From the NCBI RefSeq assembly GCF_018066915.1, contig NZ_JAGPVV010000362.1, positions 1 to 52,751 on the forward strand: 52,751 bases of DNA, in the 5' to 3' direction. The translations under genes and the position numbers were made by a program. The notes below the pieces were generated by a model. That model was given only the letters and a program-made list of their open reading frames with translations. It did not search any database and had not been told where the DNA came from. How positions within the stretch are numbered: position 1 is the first letter of the stretch; every line of letters begins with the position of its first letter. This document shows positions 35,724-45,100 of the stretch, one piece after another. The DNA is from Roseovarius sp. Lineage in GTDB: Bacteria > Pseudomonadota > Alphaproteobacteria > Rhodobacterales > Rhodobacteraceae.

Positions 35724-36101
35724 GTGGCGGGTGCCTTGTCGAAATTCAGGCTGCTGCGTCGCGCCGCAGGACAGGCCACGCCGGGACAGACCCCGGACGC
35801 TTTTCCTTTGGTGCGGCGCAGCACCAATCTGCACGATATTTCGCTGGTCGAGCGGCATTTGCCGGAAATCCTCGGGCGGGCCTTGGCGCGCAGTTGGATC
35901 GACCGGGCGTTCAGTGCGGCGCTCTTGGCTGATCCCAAGGCGCTCTTGGCGCAGCATGATATTCAACTGCCCGAGACAGTCAGTATTGATGTCGAGATGA
36001 CCCCGACACAGCGGCATCGTCTGGTGGTTTATGAGCAGCGCCCCGACGGCGAACGGCGGCGCATGATGTATCTGCAACTGGTGATGATGGCGGGCAAATA
36101 G
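35724..36101 (+). CDS. NHLP (nitrile hydratase leader peptide)-like protein in flagellar cluster
   Basis: 125 residues. The centre (about 45-100) closely resembles the nitrile hydratase alpha-chain fold used as leader in NHLP peptides: RALARSWIDRAFSAALLADPKALLAQHDIQLPETVSIDVEMTP. The N-terminus is basic (SKFRLLRRAAG). It has no double-glycine cleavage site and no short core peptide, and ends in a hydrophobic MMYLQLVMMAGK, so a ribosomal natural product precursor is unlikely. GTG start at 35724 with AAAAGGAG eight bases upstream. Directly followed by the Sel1-like gene. Role in the flagellar cluster is unknown. Confidence 0.65.
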   Translation: MAGALSKFRLLRRAAGQATPGQTPDAFPLVRRSTNLHDISLVERHLPEILGRALARSWIDRAFSAALLADPKALLAQHDIQLPETVSIDVEMTPTQRHRLVVYEQRPDGERRRMMYLQLVMMAGK

Positions 36102-36737
36102 ATGCGGCGGTTTCTACTGGCCTCTGTGGTTTGGATATGCGGTGCTGCGGCGATGGCCGGGTCCACGCCGGATTTTGGCCGGGCGGTGGCCATGGCGCAG
36201 GACGGGCAGGCCGGGGCAGCGGTGGCGATCTTTGCCGATCTGGCGCAGGCCGGGCACCGTGCGGCGCAGGTCAATCTGGCGGTGATGCTGGCGCGCGGGC
36301 AGGGCGTGCCGCAGGACGATCAGGCGGCGGCCTATTGGGCCTGGCGCGCGCGTCTGGCGGGCGAAACACGGGCGATTGCGGTGAGTGATCTGCTGTTGGA
36401 CCGTCTGACAAAGGCCGCGCGGGCGCGGCTGGCGGATCGGTTGCTGGCGGATCTGAGCGCGCGGGCGAAAGAGGGCGTGCCGGGGCAATTCGCGGCGATT
36501 GGTCGGGTCGAAGCGCAGTTGCGCACGCCCGCAAAGAAGGACGAGGCGGCGCTGTGGTTCACACTTGGGGCCGCGTTTGAAGAGCCGGGCGCATTGGCGC
36601 TGCGCGAGGTGACGATGGCCGAGTTGGAGCCCAAGGCGCGGCTGGCGGTGCAGGAGCGCGCGGGAGCAGAGTTTGCCAAATGGTGCGCAGAGATGCCACA
36701 AGACGCCCGCCCCGAGACCTGCGCGCGCGCGCCCTGA
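36102..36737 (+). CDS. Secreted Sel1/TPR-like repeat protein
   Basis: 211 residues. Signal peptide 1-19 (MRRFLLASVVWICGAAAMA). The following helical repeats resemble Sel1 units: AVAIFADLAQAGHRAAQVNLAVMLARGQGVPQDDQAAAYWAWRARLAG. The remainder is alanine-rich helix with WFTLGAAFEEP and a C-terminal cysteine pair. It is probably a periplasmic scaffold or binding protein for flagellar parts. It starts on the base after the stop of the NHLP-like gene and lies before flgG, with two promoters between. Confidence 0.7.
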   Translation: MRRFLLASVVWICGAAAMAGSTPDFGRAVAMAQDGQAGAAVAIFADLAQAGHRAAQVNLAVMLARGQGVPQDDQAAAYWAWRARLAGETRAIAVSDLLLDRLTKAARARLADRLLADLSARAKEGVPGQFAAIGRVEAQLRTPAKKDEAALWFTLGAAFEEPGALALREVTMAELEPKARLAVQERAGAEFAKWCAEMPQDARPETCARAP

Positions 36738-36771
36738 GGCGGTGATCCCCGTCATTTTTCGGACAAGGGGC

Positions 36772-36798
36772 TAAAATTGCTGAGACATTGGTCGTAAG
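36772..36798 (+). promoter_or_regulatory. Sigma-28-like element upstream of the flgG promoter
   Basis: TAAA-N15-GTCGTAAG, same spacing as the elements at 33871 and 35640, 12 bp upstream of the sigma-54 promoter of flgG. It may give a second transcript of the flg operon or be an ordinary coincidence. Confidence 0.3.
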
Positions 36799-36810
36799 AC
36801 CTGATTGGGC

Positions 36811-36826
36811 TGGCACGCGGTTTGCA
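36811..36826 (+). promoter_or_regulatory. Sigma-54 promoter of flgGHIJKL
   Basis: TGGCACGCGGTTTGCA is a full match to TGGCACG-N4-TTGCW. Expected transcription start is near 36837, with a 29-nt leader that contains the AGGAAAGG ribosome binding site of flgG. Confidence 0.9.
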
Positions 36827-36865
36827 CACTGAGATCGAACAGAGACCTCAGGAAAGGCAGCGCCG

Positions 36866-37654
36866 ATGTCCTCGAACGTGATGCATGTGGCCAAAACCGG
36901 GCTCAATGCGCAGCAAGCCCGTATTCAGGTGATTTCCAACAACCTGGCCAACGTCAACACCACCGGATTCAAGCGCGACCGCGCGAATTTCGAAACGCTG
37001 CTCTATCAGACGCTGCGGCCTGCGGGCGCGCAGACCTCAGAGGCGACCGAGCAGACGGCACCGACCACGCTGGGCACCGGGGTGCGGCTGGTCAGCACCG
37101 AAAAGATGTATACCCAAGGCAGCCTGACCACGACCGACAACGCGCTTGATCTGGCGATTGACGGCAAGGGGTTCTTTCAGGTGCTGATGCCCGACGGGCG
37201 CATTGGCTATACGCGCAACGGCACCTTTTCGCAGAATGCCGAGGGCGTGCTGACCACCGCGAGCGGCTATGTCGTGCAGCCCGAAATCCAGATCCCCCCC
37301 GAGGCCACCAGCATCAGCATTTCGCGCGATGGCATCGTCAGCGTGACCCTGCCCGATGCGGTCGAGGCCGAAGAGGTGGGGCAGCTGACCCTTGCGCAAT
37401 TCGCCAATCCGCGCGGGCTTGAGCCTGTGGGCGAGACCTTTGTGGTCGAGACCACCGCCAGCGGCGCGCCGGTTGTGGGCAATCCGCTGGAAGAGGGCAT
37501 GGGCGATCTGGTGCAGGGTGCGCTGGAAACCTCGAACGTCAATGTGGTGCAGGAGCTGGTCGACATGATCGAAGCGCAGCGCGCCTATGAAATCAACTCG
37601 CGCTCCATCTCGGCCTCGGACGAGATGATGAGCTATCTCGCCAATAACCTCTGA
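36866..37654 (+). CDS. flgG: Flagellar distal rod protein FlgG
   Basis: 262 residues, usual length. N-terminal rod signature MHVAKTGLNAQQARIQVISNNLANVNTTGFKRDRANFE, central NALDLAIDGKGFFQVLMPDGRIGYTRNGTFSQNAEG, and C-terminal GALETSNVNVVQELVDMIEAQRAYEINSRSISASDEMMSYL. The central pattern and the length distinguish FlgG from FlgF. First gene of flgGHIJKL. Confidence 0.96.
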   Translation: MSSNVMHVAKTGLNAQQARIQVISNNLANVNTTGFKRDRANFETLLYQTLRPAGAQTSEATEQTAPTTLGTGVRLVSTEKMYTQGSLTTTDNALDLAIDGKGFFQVLMPDGRIGYTRNGTFSQNAEGVLTTASGYVVQPEIQIPPEATSISISRDGIVSVTLPDAVEAEEVGQLTLAQFANPRGLEPVGETFVVETTASGAPVVGNPLEEGMGDLVQGALETSNVNVVQELVDMIEAQRAYEINSRSISASDEMMSYLANNL

Positions 37655-37662
37655 AGGGGACC

Positions 37663-38328
37663 ATGATGCGTCGTTTCACCTGCACCGCCGCCGCGCTGAT
37701 CGCGCTGGCGGGCTGCTCTACCAAGATCGAAGAAGCGGAATCGGAGCTTTATGCGCCGGTTTATCCGGTCGAAGAGGTGCAGCAATCGCGCCTGATGCCC
37801 ACCGGCTCGATCTATGCCGGGTATTCCAACGGTTTGTTCGTTGCCGACCGGCGCGCGCGGGCCGTGGGCGATATCCTGACGGTCGAATTCTCGGAGCGCT
37901 TTGCCGCGAGCAAGTCGCAGGCGGCGGGATCAAGCAAGACCGACAATTTCGAGCTGGACCTGCCCGATGCCCTGTCCTTTGGCTTTGACGACACGCGCCT
38001 GACCAGCGGCACCACCCGCAGCTATGCCGGGCGGGGCAATGCCACGCAGTCCAATTCGCTGACCGGCCGGGTGTCGGTTTCGGTGGTGCGGGTGCTGCCG
38101 GGCGGCAATCTGGAAATCATCGGGCAAAAGCAACTGACGCTCAACAATGGTCAGGAATACATCCGCCTGCGCGGTGTGGTGCGGCCCACGGATATCTCCG
38201 CCGACAACGTCGTGCGCTCGGACCGGATCGCCCATGCCGAGATCAAATACGTGGGTGCCGGTGATGTGGCCGATACCGCCAAGCAAGGCTGGCTGCGCCG
38301 CGCCTTTGAAACCGTGTCGCCGCTATGA
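37663..38328 (+). CDS. flgH: Flagellar L-ring protein FlgH
   Basis: Outer-membrane ring lipoprotein. 221 residues. Lipobox LAGC with C18. Conserved [28 protein letters not shown], then [72 protein letters not shown], typical of FlgH. AAGGGGACC precedes the ATG. The presence of FlgH and FlgI shows a Gram-negative double-membrane flagellum. Confidence 0.97.
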   Translation: MMRRFTCTAAALIALAGCSTKIEEAESELYAPVYPVEEVQQSRLMPTGSIYAGYSNGLFVADRRARAVGDILTVEFSERFAASKSQAAGSSKTDNFELDLPDALSFGFDDTRLTSGTTRSYAGRGNATQSNSLTGRVSVSVVRVLPGGNLEIIGQKQLTLNNGQEYIRLRGVVRPTDISADNVVRSDRIAHAEIKYVGAGDVADTAKQGWLRRAFETVSPL

Positions 38329-38339
38329 GGGGCGCGGGC

Positions 38340-39452
38340 ATGCTGCGGTTTCTGCTGTTGCTGGTCTGTCTTGTTCCCGGCGCGGCGCTGGCCGACCGGC
38401 TCAAGGATCTGGCCGATGTGGCCGGGGTGCGATCAAACCCGCTGGTGGGTTACGGCCTTGTCGTGGGTCTGAATGGATCGGGCGATGGCAATTCGGGGCT
38501 GACGCGGCAATCCATGCAATCCATCATCTCGCGCCTCGGGCTTGAGGTGGGGACCAATGATCTGGATGCCAAGAACGCGGCGGCGGTGATGGTGACGGCG
38601 GAATTGCCGCCCTTTCTCAAGCCAGGTCAGGTGCTGGATGTCACGGTTTCGACCGCTGGCAAGGCCAAGTCTTTGCAGGGTGGCACACTTTTGATGACGC
38701 CGCTGATGGGGGCGGATGGCGAGGTCTATGCCATCGCCCAAGGCAATCTGGTGGTGGGCGGTCTGGGGGTTCAGGGTGGTGACGGCTCGTCTGTGGTGGT
38801 CAATGTGCCCACCGTGGGCCGGGTGCCGCGTGGTGCCACGGTCGAGCGGATGGTCGAGACGTCCTTTCTTGAAACCGAATATTTCGTGCTGAATCTCAAC
38901 CGCCCGGATTTCTCGACCGCGAGCAATGTGGCCGATGCGATCAATGCGCAGTTTGGCGACGGCGTGGCCGTGGCCTTTGACGGCAGTTCGGTGCGGGTGC
39001 GTGCGCCCGCCGATCCGGCGGCACGGGTGCCGTTCATGGGCCTTTTGCAGGATATCGAGGTCGATCCCGCTGCGCCCCCGGCGCAGGTGATCATCAATGC
39101 GCGCACCGGGACTGTGGTGATCGGGGGCATGGTGCGGGTGACGCCCGCTGCCGTATCGCACGGGTCGCTCACGGTGCGGGTGAACGAGGATTTCAACGTC
39201 GATCAGGCCGCGACGGTGGTCAATGGCCAGGATGGCGGCGTGGTGGTGCCGGGCAACGCGGTGGTGACACCCGATAGCCAGATTGCCGTGGATCAGGCGA
39301 ACAACCCCGCCTTTGTCTTTGATCCCGGTGTGTCGCTGGCCTCGTTGGTTGATGCGATCAACGCCGTAGGGGCGAGTGCCGCCGATCTGGTGGCCATTCT
39401 CGAGGCGCTGCACCGGGCCGGGGCCCTGCGCGCCGAATTGATCGTGATCTGA
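38340..39452 (+). CDS. flgI: Flagellar P-ring protein FlgI
   Basis: Periplasmic bushing around the rod. About 370 residues with signal peptide [18 protein letters not shown]. Conserved [60 protein letters not shown] and the C-terminal [42 protein letters not shown] start at 38325 overlaps flgH by ATGA but lacks a ribosome binding site; GAGGGG lies six bases before the ATG at 38340, so that one is chosen. Confidence 0.96.
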   Translation: MLRFLLLLVCLVPGAALADRLKDLADVAGVRSNPLVGYGLVVGLNGSGDGNSGLTRQSMQSIISRLGLEVGTNDLDAKNAAAVMVTAELPPFLKPGQVLDVTVSTAGKAKSLQGGTLLMTPLMGADGEVYAIAQGNLVVGGLGVQGGDGSSVVVNVPTVGRVPRGATVERMVETSFLETEYFVLNLNRPDFSTASNVADAINAQFGDGVAVAFDGSSVRVRAPADPAARVPFMGLLQDIEVDPAAPPAQVIINARTGTVVIGGMVRVTPAAVSHGSLTVRVNEDFNVDQAATVVNGQDGGVVVPGNAVVTPDSQIAVDQANNPAFVFDPGVSLASLVDAINAVGASAADLVAILEALHRAGALRAELIVI

Positions 39453-39465
39453 GGAGCATATCGCC

Positions 39466-39792
39466 ATGACCCTGCCGCCGGTTGCCACAGCGTTTGACGC
39501 GCGCCAGACCTCGAGCCTTGGGGACGCGCGCATTGCGGCCAAGGCCACGCGCGACGAAGACCGGCTGCGCGGCGCTGCGGAGGGGTTCGAGGCGCTTTTT
39601 CTCAACCAGATCCTACAATCGGGCCGCGCCGCGTCGTTTGGAGACTCGTTGACGGAAAGTTCGGCAACCCAGACCGCCCAATCCCTGCTCGACAGCACGC
39701 TGACCGAGGTGGGGGCCGGGCGCGCGGGTCTGGGCCTGTCCGAGGCGATTTACCGCCAGTTTTCCGCCCATCTGGGCGGAGCACAGGAGTAA
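39466..39792 (+). CDS. flgJ: FlgJ-like rod-binding protein without muramidase domain
   Basis: 108 residues equal to the N-terminal rod-capping half of enteric FlgJ: RGAAEGFEALFLNQILQSGRAASFGDS, then LLDSTLTEVGAGRAGLGLSEAIYRQF. The C-terminal peptidoglycan hydrolase is absent; this is the normal alphaproteobacterial form, and the hydrolase function is supplied here by the SltF-like gene at 45101. GAGGAG precedes the start. It lies three bases before flgK. Confidence 0.9.
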   Translation: MTLPPVATAFDARQTSSLGDARIAAKATRDEDRLRGAAEGFEALFLNQILQSGRAASFGDSLTESSATQTAQSLLDSTLTEVGAGRAGLGLSEAIYRQFSAHLGGAQE

Positions 39793-39795
39793 ACC

Positions 39796-42700
39796 ATGGT
39801 CGATTTGATGGACATCGGGCGCGGCGGGGTTCTGGCCTATCGCACAGCGCTTGGCGTGACCGGCGAAAATATCGCCAATGTCGACACGGCCGGCTATCGC
39901 CGCCGCGATGCGGTGATGCAAGAGGTGGGTGTGGGCGGCGGCGTGGACGTGGTGGACATCCGCCGCGCCTTTGACGGTCTGGTGGCCGCGCGCAGCCGCG
40001 ACGCGCAAAGCACGCTGGGCGCGGCGGAAACCCATCTGAGCCATGTGCAGGCGCTTGAAGATCGCCTTCTGCCGGGAGAGGGCGGATTGCCCGATCTGCT
40101 GGATGGCTTTTTCGATGCGCTCGACGGGTTGTCGCAGGTGCCTGAGGATCAGGGGCTGCGGCAAGCGGTCCTGAGTTCGGGCACGGCGCTGGCAGGTGGT
40201 GTGGCCGATCTGGCCGAAGGGATCGACGTTCTGGCGCGCAATGTGCGCGAAGAGACCGAGCAGACCGTGGCGCAGGCCAACACCGTGCTGAGCGGTCTGG
40301 CCGAAGTTCAGGAACAATTGGCGCAAGTGACCGATGAGCGCGCGCGCAATCCCCTGTTGGATCAGCGCGACCGGCTGTTGGTCAATCTGGCCGAGTTGGT
40401 TTCGATTGATGTGAGCCTTGACGATGCCGGTCGCGCGACAGTGCGATTGGGGGCCGATGGCAGCGGGCCGCTGGTTCTGGAACGGGGCCGCGCCGGGCGG
40501 ATCGAGCAGGGCACGGGCGGGCGCTATCTTGTGACCTCTGCTGATACAAAGGCGGTCGAAGTGCAGACCACCCTGCGCGGCGGGATGCTGGGCGGGCTGG
40601 CGAGTGCCGCCGGGGCCATGGCGCAGGCGGGCGACGATCTCGACCTCTGGGCCAGCCGGATGGCCGAGGAAATCAACGCGGTGCATGCCCAAGGCCTGAC
40701 GCCTACGGGCGGGCGCGGTGGGGCGCTCTTTTCCGTGTCGGGATGGGAGGCGGCGCCGGGTGCGCTGATGCGCGGCACGGGCGCGGCCAGTGTTACCATC
40801 ACAGATGCGACTGTCATGCCCGCGGGGCCGCTTACTCTGGTGCAGGATGCGCCCACGGGTCTGTGGCAGGCGCGGGATGCGGCGGGGCAGGTGCTGGCAA
40901 CGGGTGAACAGACCCTGAGCCTGCCGGGATTGCGGATCGAGATGAGCGGCGTGCCGCAGGATGGCGACCGGATCACGCTGACGCGGCAGGATGCGTCGGC
41001 GCGGCATATGACGCTGGTGCTGAATGATCCGCAGGGGATTGCGGCGGCGGGCACGCTGACGGTGAGCGCCGTGCCGGGCAATCGCGGCACCGCCACGCTG
41101 AGTGCCACGGTGCTGAGCGCGCAGGCCTCTGGGCCGCGTGATCTGTCGGGGATTCTGAGCGCTGAACCGGTTGAATTCCTGAGTGCAGGCGTTGTCGGGG
41201 TGATCCCGGCAGGCCGCGCGGGGGCTGCTTTGTCGGTCCAGCCGCGCTTTGCGGCGATGGATCTGGGGCCGCTGGCGGGGGCTGCGCCGCAAACGCTGAG
41301 CCTGACCACGCCCGAGGGTGTGGCGCAATTCGCGCTGCCTGCGGGGCTGACGACCGACGCCTTGGCGGGGGCGCTGAATTCCGGGGCGGTGCAGACGGCT
41401 GAGGGGCAAAGCCTTGGGGCGCTCGGTCTTATGGCCGAAGCGATCGGCGACACGCTGAGCCTCTTGGCGCGCGATGGGGATTTGCCGCTGTCGGCCAGCC
41501 TTGCGACCGATCTGGGCAGTTTGGCGGGCGTGGTGGTCGCGGATGCGGCCCCAGCGGCGGTGCTGTCGGTCTTTACCCGTGACGGGCGGCAACTCTCGGG
41601 TCCCCCTCTGGGCGCGAGCGCGGCGGCGGCGCTGCTGACGCCGGAAAACGGATTCTCTCCCGATGCGGCCTATAATGCCGATTACCTCGACGGGGCCGCG
41701 CCCTATGGCGGGCTGAACCTGACGCGGCAATCGGTCAGCGGCGATCACGTGGCGCTCTTGGGGCAGGCGGGCGGGATTGCCACCTGGACCGGCACCACCC
41801 CCGCCCCGGCCAACCCAAGCGTTGAAATCGGCTATGAGGGGGCCACACAATCCAGCACGCTGCGCCTTCCCGAAGGGGCCAATGCGGCCTGGGCGGCGCA
41901 GGAGCTGACAACGGCCCTGCCGGTGCGTGCCGAGGCGGAAACCCGTTTGGCGCTGGATGTGCCCACAAGTGGCGTGCTGTCGTTCCAGCTTGCCGGGCAG
42001 AACCTGACGCCCTTGACGATTGCGGCCGATCTGGGCGCAGTCGGTGCGGCGGGGCTGCAAGCGGCAATCAATGCACAGTCGGGGGCCACGGGCATCCGCG
42101 CCGAGCTTTCGCCCAACGGCGGGCGGCTGGTGCTGGTCGAGGCCAATGGTGCGGATATTTCGCTCTCGCGCTTGGCCCATTCCGGGGCCGAGGCGGTGAC
42201 GCTCACACGGTTGGCACCGGATGGCGCGGCGCTGGGCACGGTGAGCCTTGGGGCCGGTGGGCCGGATGCGGCGCGGATTTCCGGCACGGTGCGGCTGAGC
42301 GGCGGCGCTGGCTTTGGCGTGACCGAGAACGGGATTTTGCAAACGGCGGAGCCTGACGGCTTTGCCAATGGTCTTGTTGCGCGCCAGACCGGTGCTGCGG
42401 GCGCGCAAGTTACCCTGACCCCGGCCGAGCCAGGGCCGGGGGATCTGAGCCTGCGGCGGATCAGCGTGACCGGGGCCGATGGCCGTGTGGTGACAGCCGA
42501 GGCCGATCCGGCGCTGGGCACCGGGGCGGCGATGGCGCGGGCGCTGGCCGCCGATCTGCGCGCCACGGCCCCTGCCAGCCGGATCACCGGCGCGGCGCTG
42601 ACTGCGCTACCGCCTGAGGGCGCGCAAATGCGTGTGAGCCTTGGGGCGCAGGATTATGCCATCCGCATGAGCGGTGGCGCGCCGGTGGTGAGCGGCCCCG

Positions 42701-43803
42701 AGGCGGGGCGCGTCACCGCGCGGTTTGACGAGAACAATCGCCTGATCCTTGAGACCGAAGGCGGCACGCTCGATGGCGCGGCGCTGCGTTTGCCCGGCGA
42801 TGCGGGTGAGGCGGCGCGCTTTGGCATGGGGCAAGGCAATGCGCCGGTGACGACCGTCATTGGCCAGCCGTTCGATGCGGGCAGCCTGCCATCGAGTTTC
42901 ACCATCAAGCTGAATGGGCAGGAGCATTTTGTCAGCGTGTCTGCAGGGGCGGTCGTGCTGCCTGCAACCTTCCCCGGCACGGGCCATATCAACACCGCCT
43001 TTGGCCGGGTAGAAATCCAGTTCAGCGCCCTTGACGGCGAGATGCTGATTGACGCGCAGCCGGGGGCTGCGGCGGCGGGGTTCGAGACCTTGGGCCTGCG
43101 CGCCGAGGTGACAGAGGGTGGCGCGCTGCGCCTGACCGCCACCGATGACCGGGTATTGGCGGTCGAGAGTGTGGCCAGTGGCGGCGGATCGGTGCTGCGT
43201 TTGAAGGACATTCCCGACGAGGATCTGATCGTGGTCATGGGCGGCACGGGGGCCTTGCGGCTGGCCGGTGAGGTCAGCGACACGCCGGCTGCTGAGCGCG
43301 CGCGCGAAGTGCGGGTGCTCGATGCCGCCACGGGTCTGGTTGGTCTTTTTGACAGCGCGAGCGGCGCGCATCTGGCGTCGCGCACGCTGGATGCCGCAGG
43401 CACCGCGCGGTTTGGCGATCTCGAGGTGACATTGGGGGGTGGGCGCGTGACGGGCGACCGATACCTCCTCTCGCCCAGCACCGGCGGGGCCGGGGACGGG
43501 CGCAGCATCGAGACACTGGCCAATCTGCGACAGCGCGACGGGCTGACCGGGCAGGGCGGCTATGCCACCGGCTTTGCCAGCCTGCAACAGCGGGCGGGCG
43601 CGCAGGTCACGGCCAGCGAGAGCCGGGTCGCCACCGCCGAGGCCGAGGCCGAAAGTGCGGCGCGCGCGGAATCCGAATTGGGCGGCGTCGATCTCGATGC
43701 AGAGGCGGCACAGTTGATGCAACAGCAACAGGCCTATCAGGCCAATGCGCAGGTTCTTTCCGTGGCGCGTTCCCTGTTCGACACCCTGCTGCAAGCAATA
43801 TGA
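39796..43803 (+). CDS. flgK: Very large flagellar hook-associated protein 1 FlgK
   Basis: 1335 residues, over twice the usual 450-650. Both ends are normal: N-terminal GVLAYRTALGVTGENIANVDTAGYRRRDAVMQE with FFDALDGLSQVPEDQGLRQAVLSSG and RDRLLVNLAELVSI, and C-terminal ANLRQRDGLTGQGGYATGFASLQQRAGAQV followed by LMQQQQAYQANAQVLSVARSLFDTLLQAI. Between about residues 320 and 1220 lies a long insert of repetitive beta-strand character rich in Ala, Gly and Thr, without cysteine, which would form an outer domain of the hook-filament junction. The frame is uninterrupted. FlgK of Fla1-type flagella is also large. Confidence 0.93.
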   Translation: MVDLMDIGRGGVLAYRTALGVTGENIANVDTAGYRRRDAVMQEVGVGGGVDVVDIRRAFDGLVAARSRDAQSTLGAAETHLSHVQALEDRLLPGEGGLPDLLDGFFDALDGLSQVPEDQGLRQAVLSSGTALAGGVADLAEGIDVLARNVREETEQTVAQANTVLSGLAEVQEQLAQVTDERARNPLLDQRDRLLVNLAELVSIDVSLDDAGRATVRLGADGSGPLVLERGRAGRIEQGTGGRYLVTSADTKAVEVQTTLRGGMLGGLASAAGAMAQAGDDLDLWASRMAEEINAVHAQGLTPTGGRGGALFSVSGWEAAPGALMRGTGAASVTITDATVMPAGPLTLVQDAPTGLWQARDAAGQVLATGEQTLSLPGLRIEMSGVPQDGDRITLTRQDASARHMTLVLNDPQGIAAAGTLTVSAVPGNRGTATLSATVLSAQASGPRDLSGILSAEPVEFLSAGVVGVIPAGRAGAALSVQPRFAAMDLGPLAGAAPQTLSLTTPEGVAQFALPAGLTTDALAGALNSGAVQTAEGQSLGALGLMAEAIGDTLSLLARDGDLPLSASLATDLGSLAGVVVADAAPAAVLSVFTRDGRQLSGPPLGASAAAALLTPENGFSPDAAYNADYLDGAAPYGGLNLTRQSVSGDHVALLGQAGGIATWTGTTPAPANPSVEIGYEGATQSSTLRLPEGANAAWAAQELTTALPVRAEAETRLALDVPTSGVLSFQLAGQNLTPLTIAADLGAVGAAGLQAAINAQSGATGIRAELSPNGGRLVLVEANGADISLSRLAHSGAEAVTLTRLAPDGAALGTVSLGAGGPDAARISGTVRLSGGAGFGVTENGILQTAEPDGFANGLVARQTGAAGAQVTLTPAEPGPGDLSLRRISVTGADGRVVTAEADPALGTGAAMARALAADLRATAPASRITGAALTALPPEGAQMRVSLGAQDYAIRMSGGAPVVSGPEAGRVTARFDENNRLILETEGGTLDGAALRLPGDAGEAARFGMGQGNAPVTTVIGQPFDAGSLPSSFTIKLNGQEHFVSVSAGAVVLPATFPGTGHINTAFGRVEIQFSALDGEMLIDAQPGAAAAGFETLGLRAEVTEGGALRLTATDDRVLAVESVASGGGSVLRLKDIPDEDLIVVMGGTGALRLAGEVSDTPAAERAREVRVLDAATGLVGLFDSASGAHLASRTLDAAGTARFGDLEVTLGGGRVTGDRYLLSPSTGGAGDGRSIETLANLRQRDGLTGQGGYATGFASLQQRAGAQVTASESRVATAEAEAESAARAESELGGVDLDAEAAQLMQQQQAYQANAQVLSVARSLFDTLLQAI

Positions 43804-43811
43804 GGCTCTGA

Positions 43812-45050
43812 ATGAGTATCGGCACCAGTTTTTTTCACAACGTCACCACGCGCAACCTGTCGCAGGTGAATGAGCGGATTTCCGATCTTCAGGGGCAGAT
43901 TTCCTCAGGGGTGAATGATCCGCGCCCCTCGGCCGATCCGGTGCGCGCGCTGCGCCTGTCGGCGGCGAAAGAGCAGCAAGAGGCGCTGGACCGCTATTCA
44001 AGCAATCTTGACCGGGCGGGTGCGCGGCTTGATCAGGCCGATACGGTGCTGTCTGAGGCGGGCAATGTCATGCGCCGGATTGGCGAATTGGCGCTGCGTG
44101 CGGCCTCGGACACGGCGACGGCAACAGAGCGCGACAGTATCGGCACCGAGGTGCGGTCGTTGCGCGACAGTCTCTTGGGTCTTGCCAATGCCCGCGACGA
44201 GAGTGGTCGCGCGCTCTTTGGCGGCTATGGCACGCAATCCGATCCGTTCCGTGATGGGCCGGACGGTGTGGTCTATCAGGGTGATGGCGGGCAATCGCGG
44301 TTGCAAGTGTCGGAATCCCTGAGCCTGCCGTCGGGGCTGAGCGGCGATGCGGTGTTTGCCATGGGGGCCGAGGGCGGTGATGTCTTTGCTGTGATCGACG
44401 ATTTTCTGGGCAGTCTTGGCACGGCAAGTGCCGCGCCGCGCGCCAGTGTGACGGGGGCCGGGCACCTGAGCGTTGAGCCTGCGTTGACCCGCGCACCGGC
44501 AGAGTGGGCGATGACGCTTGAGGGGCCATTGGGCACGGCGACAGTTCCGTTTGTCGCAGCCCAAGGGGCCATGTCGGGGGCGGTCGAGGCGATCAATGCC
44601 CAGACCACCGCCACTGGTATCAGCGCCGCCCTTGATCCCGAGACCCGCGGTCTGATCCTGACGGCTGAGGGTGCTGTTACGGTTTCGAATGTTGCCCGAC
44701 AGCCCGACGACGGCGGCGTGCTGATGGTGGCGCGCGATGCCGAAGGGGGGACACAGGCGCTGGTGCCGCACGCGCGCACGCGGGATGCGGTGATTGACCG
44801 GCTGCGCGGGGCGTCCGAGCATCTGATCGACCAACGCACGCAACTGGGGGCCTTGTCAGCGGATGCCGCGCGACATTCGGACATGATCGACAACCGCAAG
44901 CTCGCGATGAGCAAGGCGGTGTCGGGATTGGAGGATCTGGACCTTGCCAATGCGCTGACCCGGCTCCAGCAATCCATGCTGACGCGGGATGCGACGCAAC
45001 AGGCCTATGTGCGGATCGCGCAACAGAGCCTCTTTGATTTCCTGCGCTAG
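43812..45050 (+). CDS. flgL: Flagellar hook-associated protein 3 FlgL
   Basis: 412 residues. N-terminal flagellin-type helices with FFHNVTTRNLSQVNERISDLQGQISSGVNDPRPSADPVRALRLSAAKEQQEAL, then LRDSLLGLANARDESGRALFGGYGTQSDPF typical of FlgL, and the C-terminal helix LEDLDLANALTRLQQSMLTRDATQQAYVRIAQQSLFDFLR. It starts 8 bp after flgK. Confidence 0.95.
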   Translation: MSIGTSFFHNVTTRNLSQVNERISDLQGQISSGVNDPRPSADPVRALRLSAAKEQQEALDRYSSNLDRAGARLDQADTVLSEAGNVMRRIGELALRAASDTATATERDSIGTEVRSLRDSLLGLANARDESGRALFGGYGTQSDPFRDGPDGVVYQGDGGQSRLQVSESLSLPSGLSGDAVFAMGAEGGDVFAVIDDFLGSLGTASAAPRASVTGAGHLSVEPALTRAPAEWAMTLEGPLGTATVPFVAAQGAMSGAVEAINAQTTATGISAALDPETRGLILTAEGAVTVSNVARQPDDGGVLMVARDAEGGTQALVPHARTRDAVIDRLRGASEHLIDQRTQLGALSADAARHSDMIDNRKLAMSKAVSGLEDLDLANALTRLQQSMLTRDATQQAYVRIAQQSLFDFLR

Positions 45051-45074
45051 GGTTTTTGGCCATCAGGCCACAGT

Positions 45075-45090
45075 TGGCCCGACGCTTGCA
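45075..45090 (+). promoter_or_regulatory. Sigma-54 promoter match immediately before the sltF-like gene
   Basis: TGGCCCGACGCTTGCA: one mismatch to TGGCACG-N4-TTGCW with exact GG-N10-GC spacing. Twelve bases after the GC is 45101, the A of the sltF ATG, so a transcript from here would be leaderless. It allows expression of the transglycosylase apart from flgG-L. Confidence 0.65.
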
Positions 45091-45100
45091 AAGCTGGGGC

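Noticed and set aside
39466-39792. Truncated flgJ pseudogene
   Set aside because: The single-domain form is normal in alphaproteobacteria, and a separate transglycosylase is present.
39613-42408. 931-codon open frame antisense to flgK
   Set aside because: Arg/Gln/His-rich shadow of the GC-rich flgK gene.
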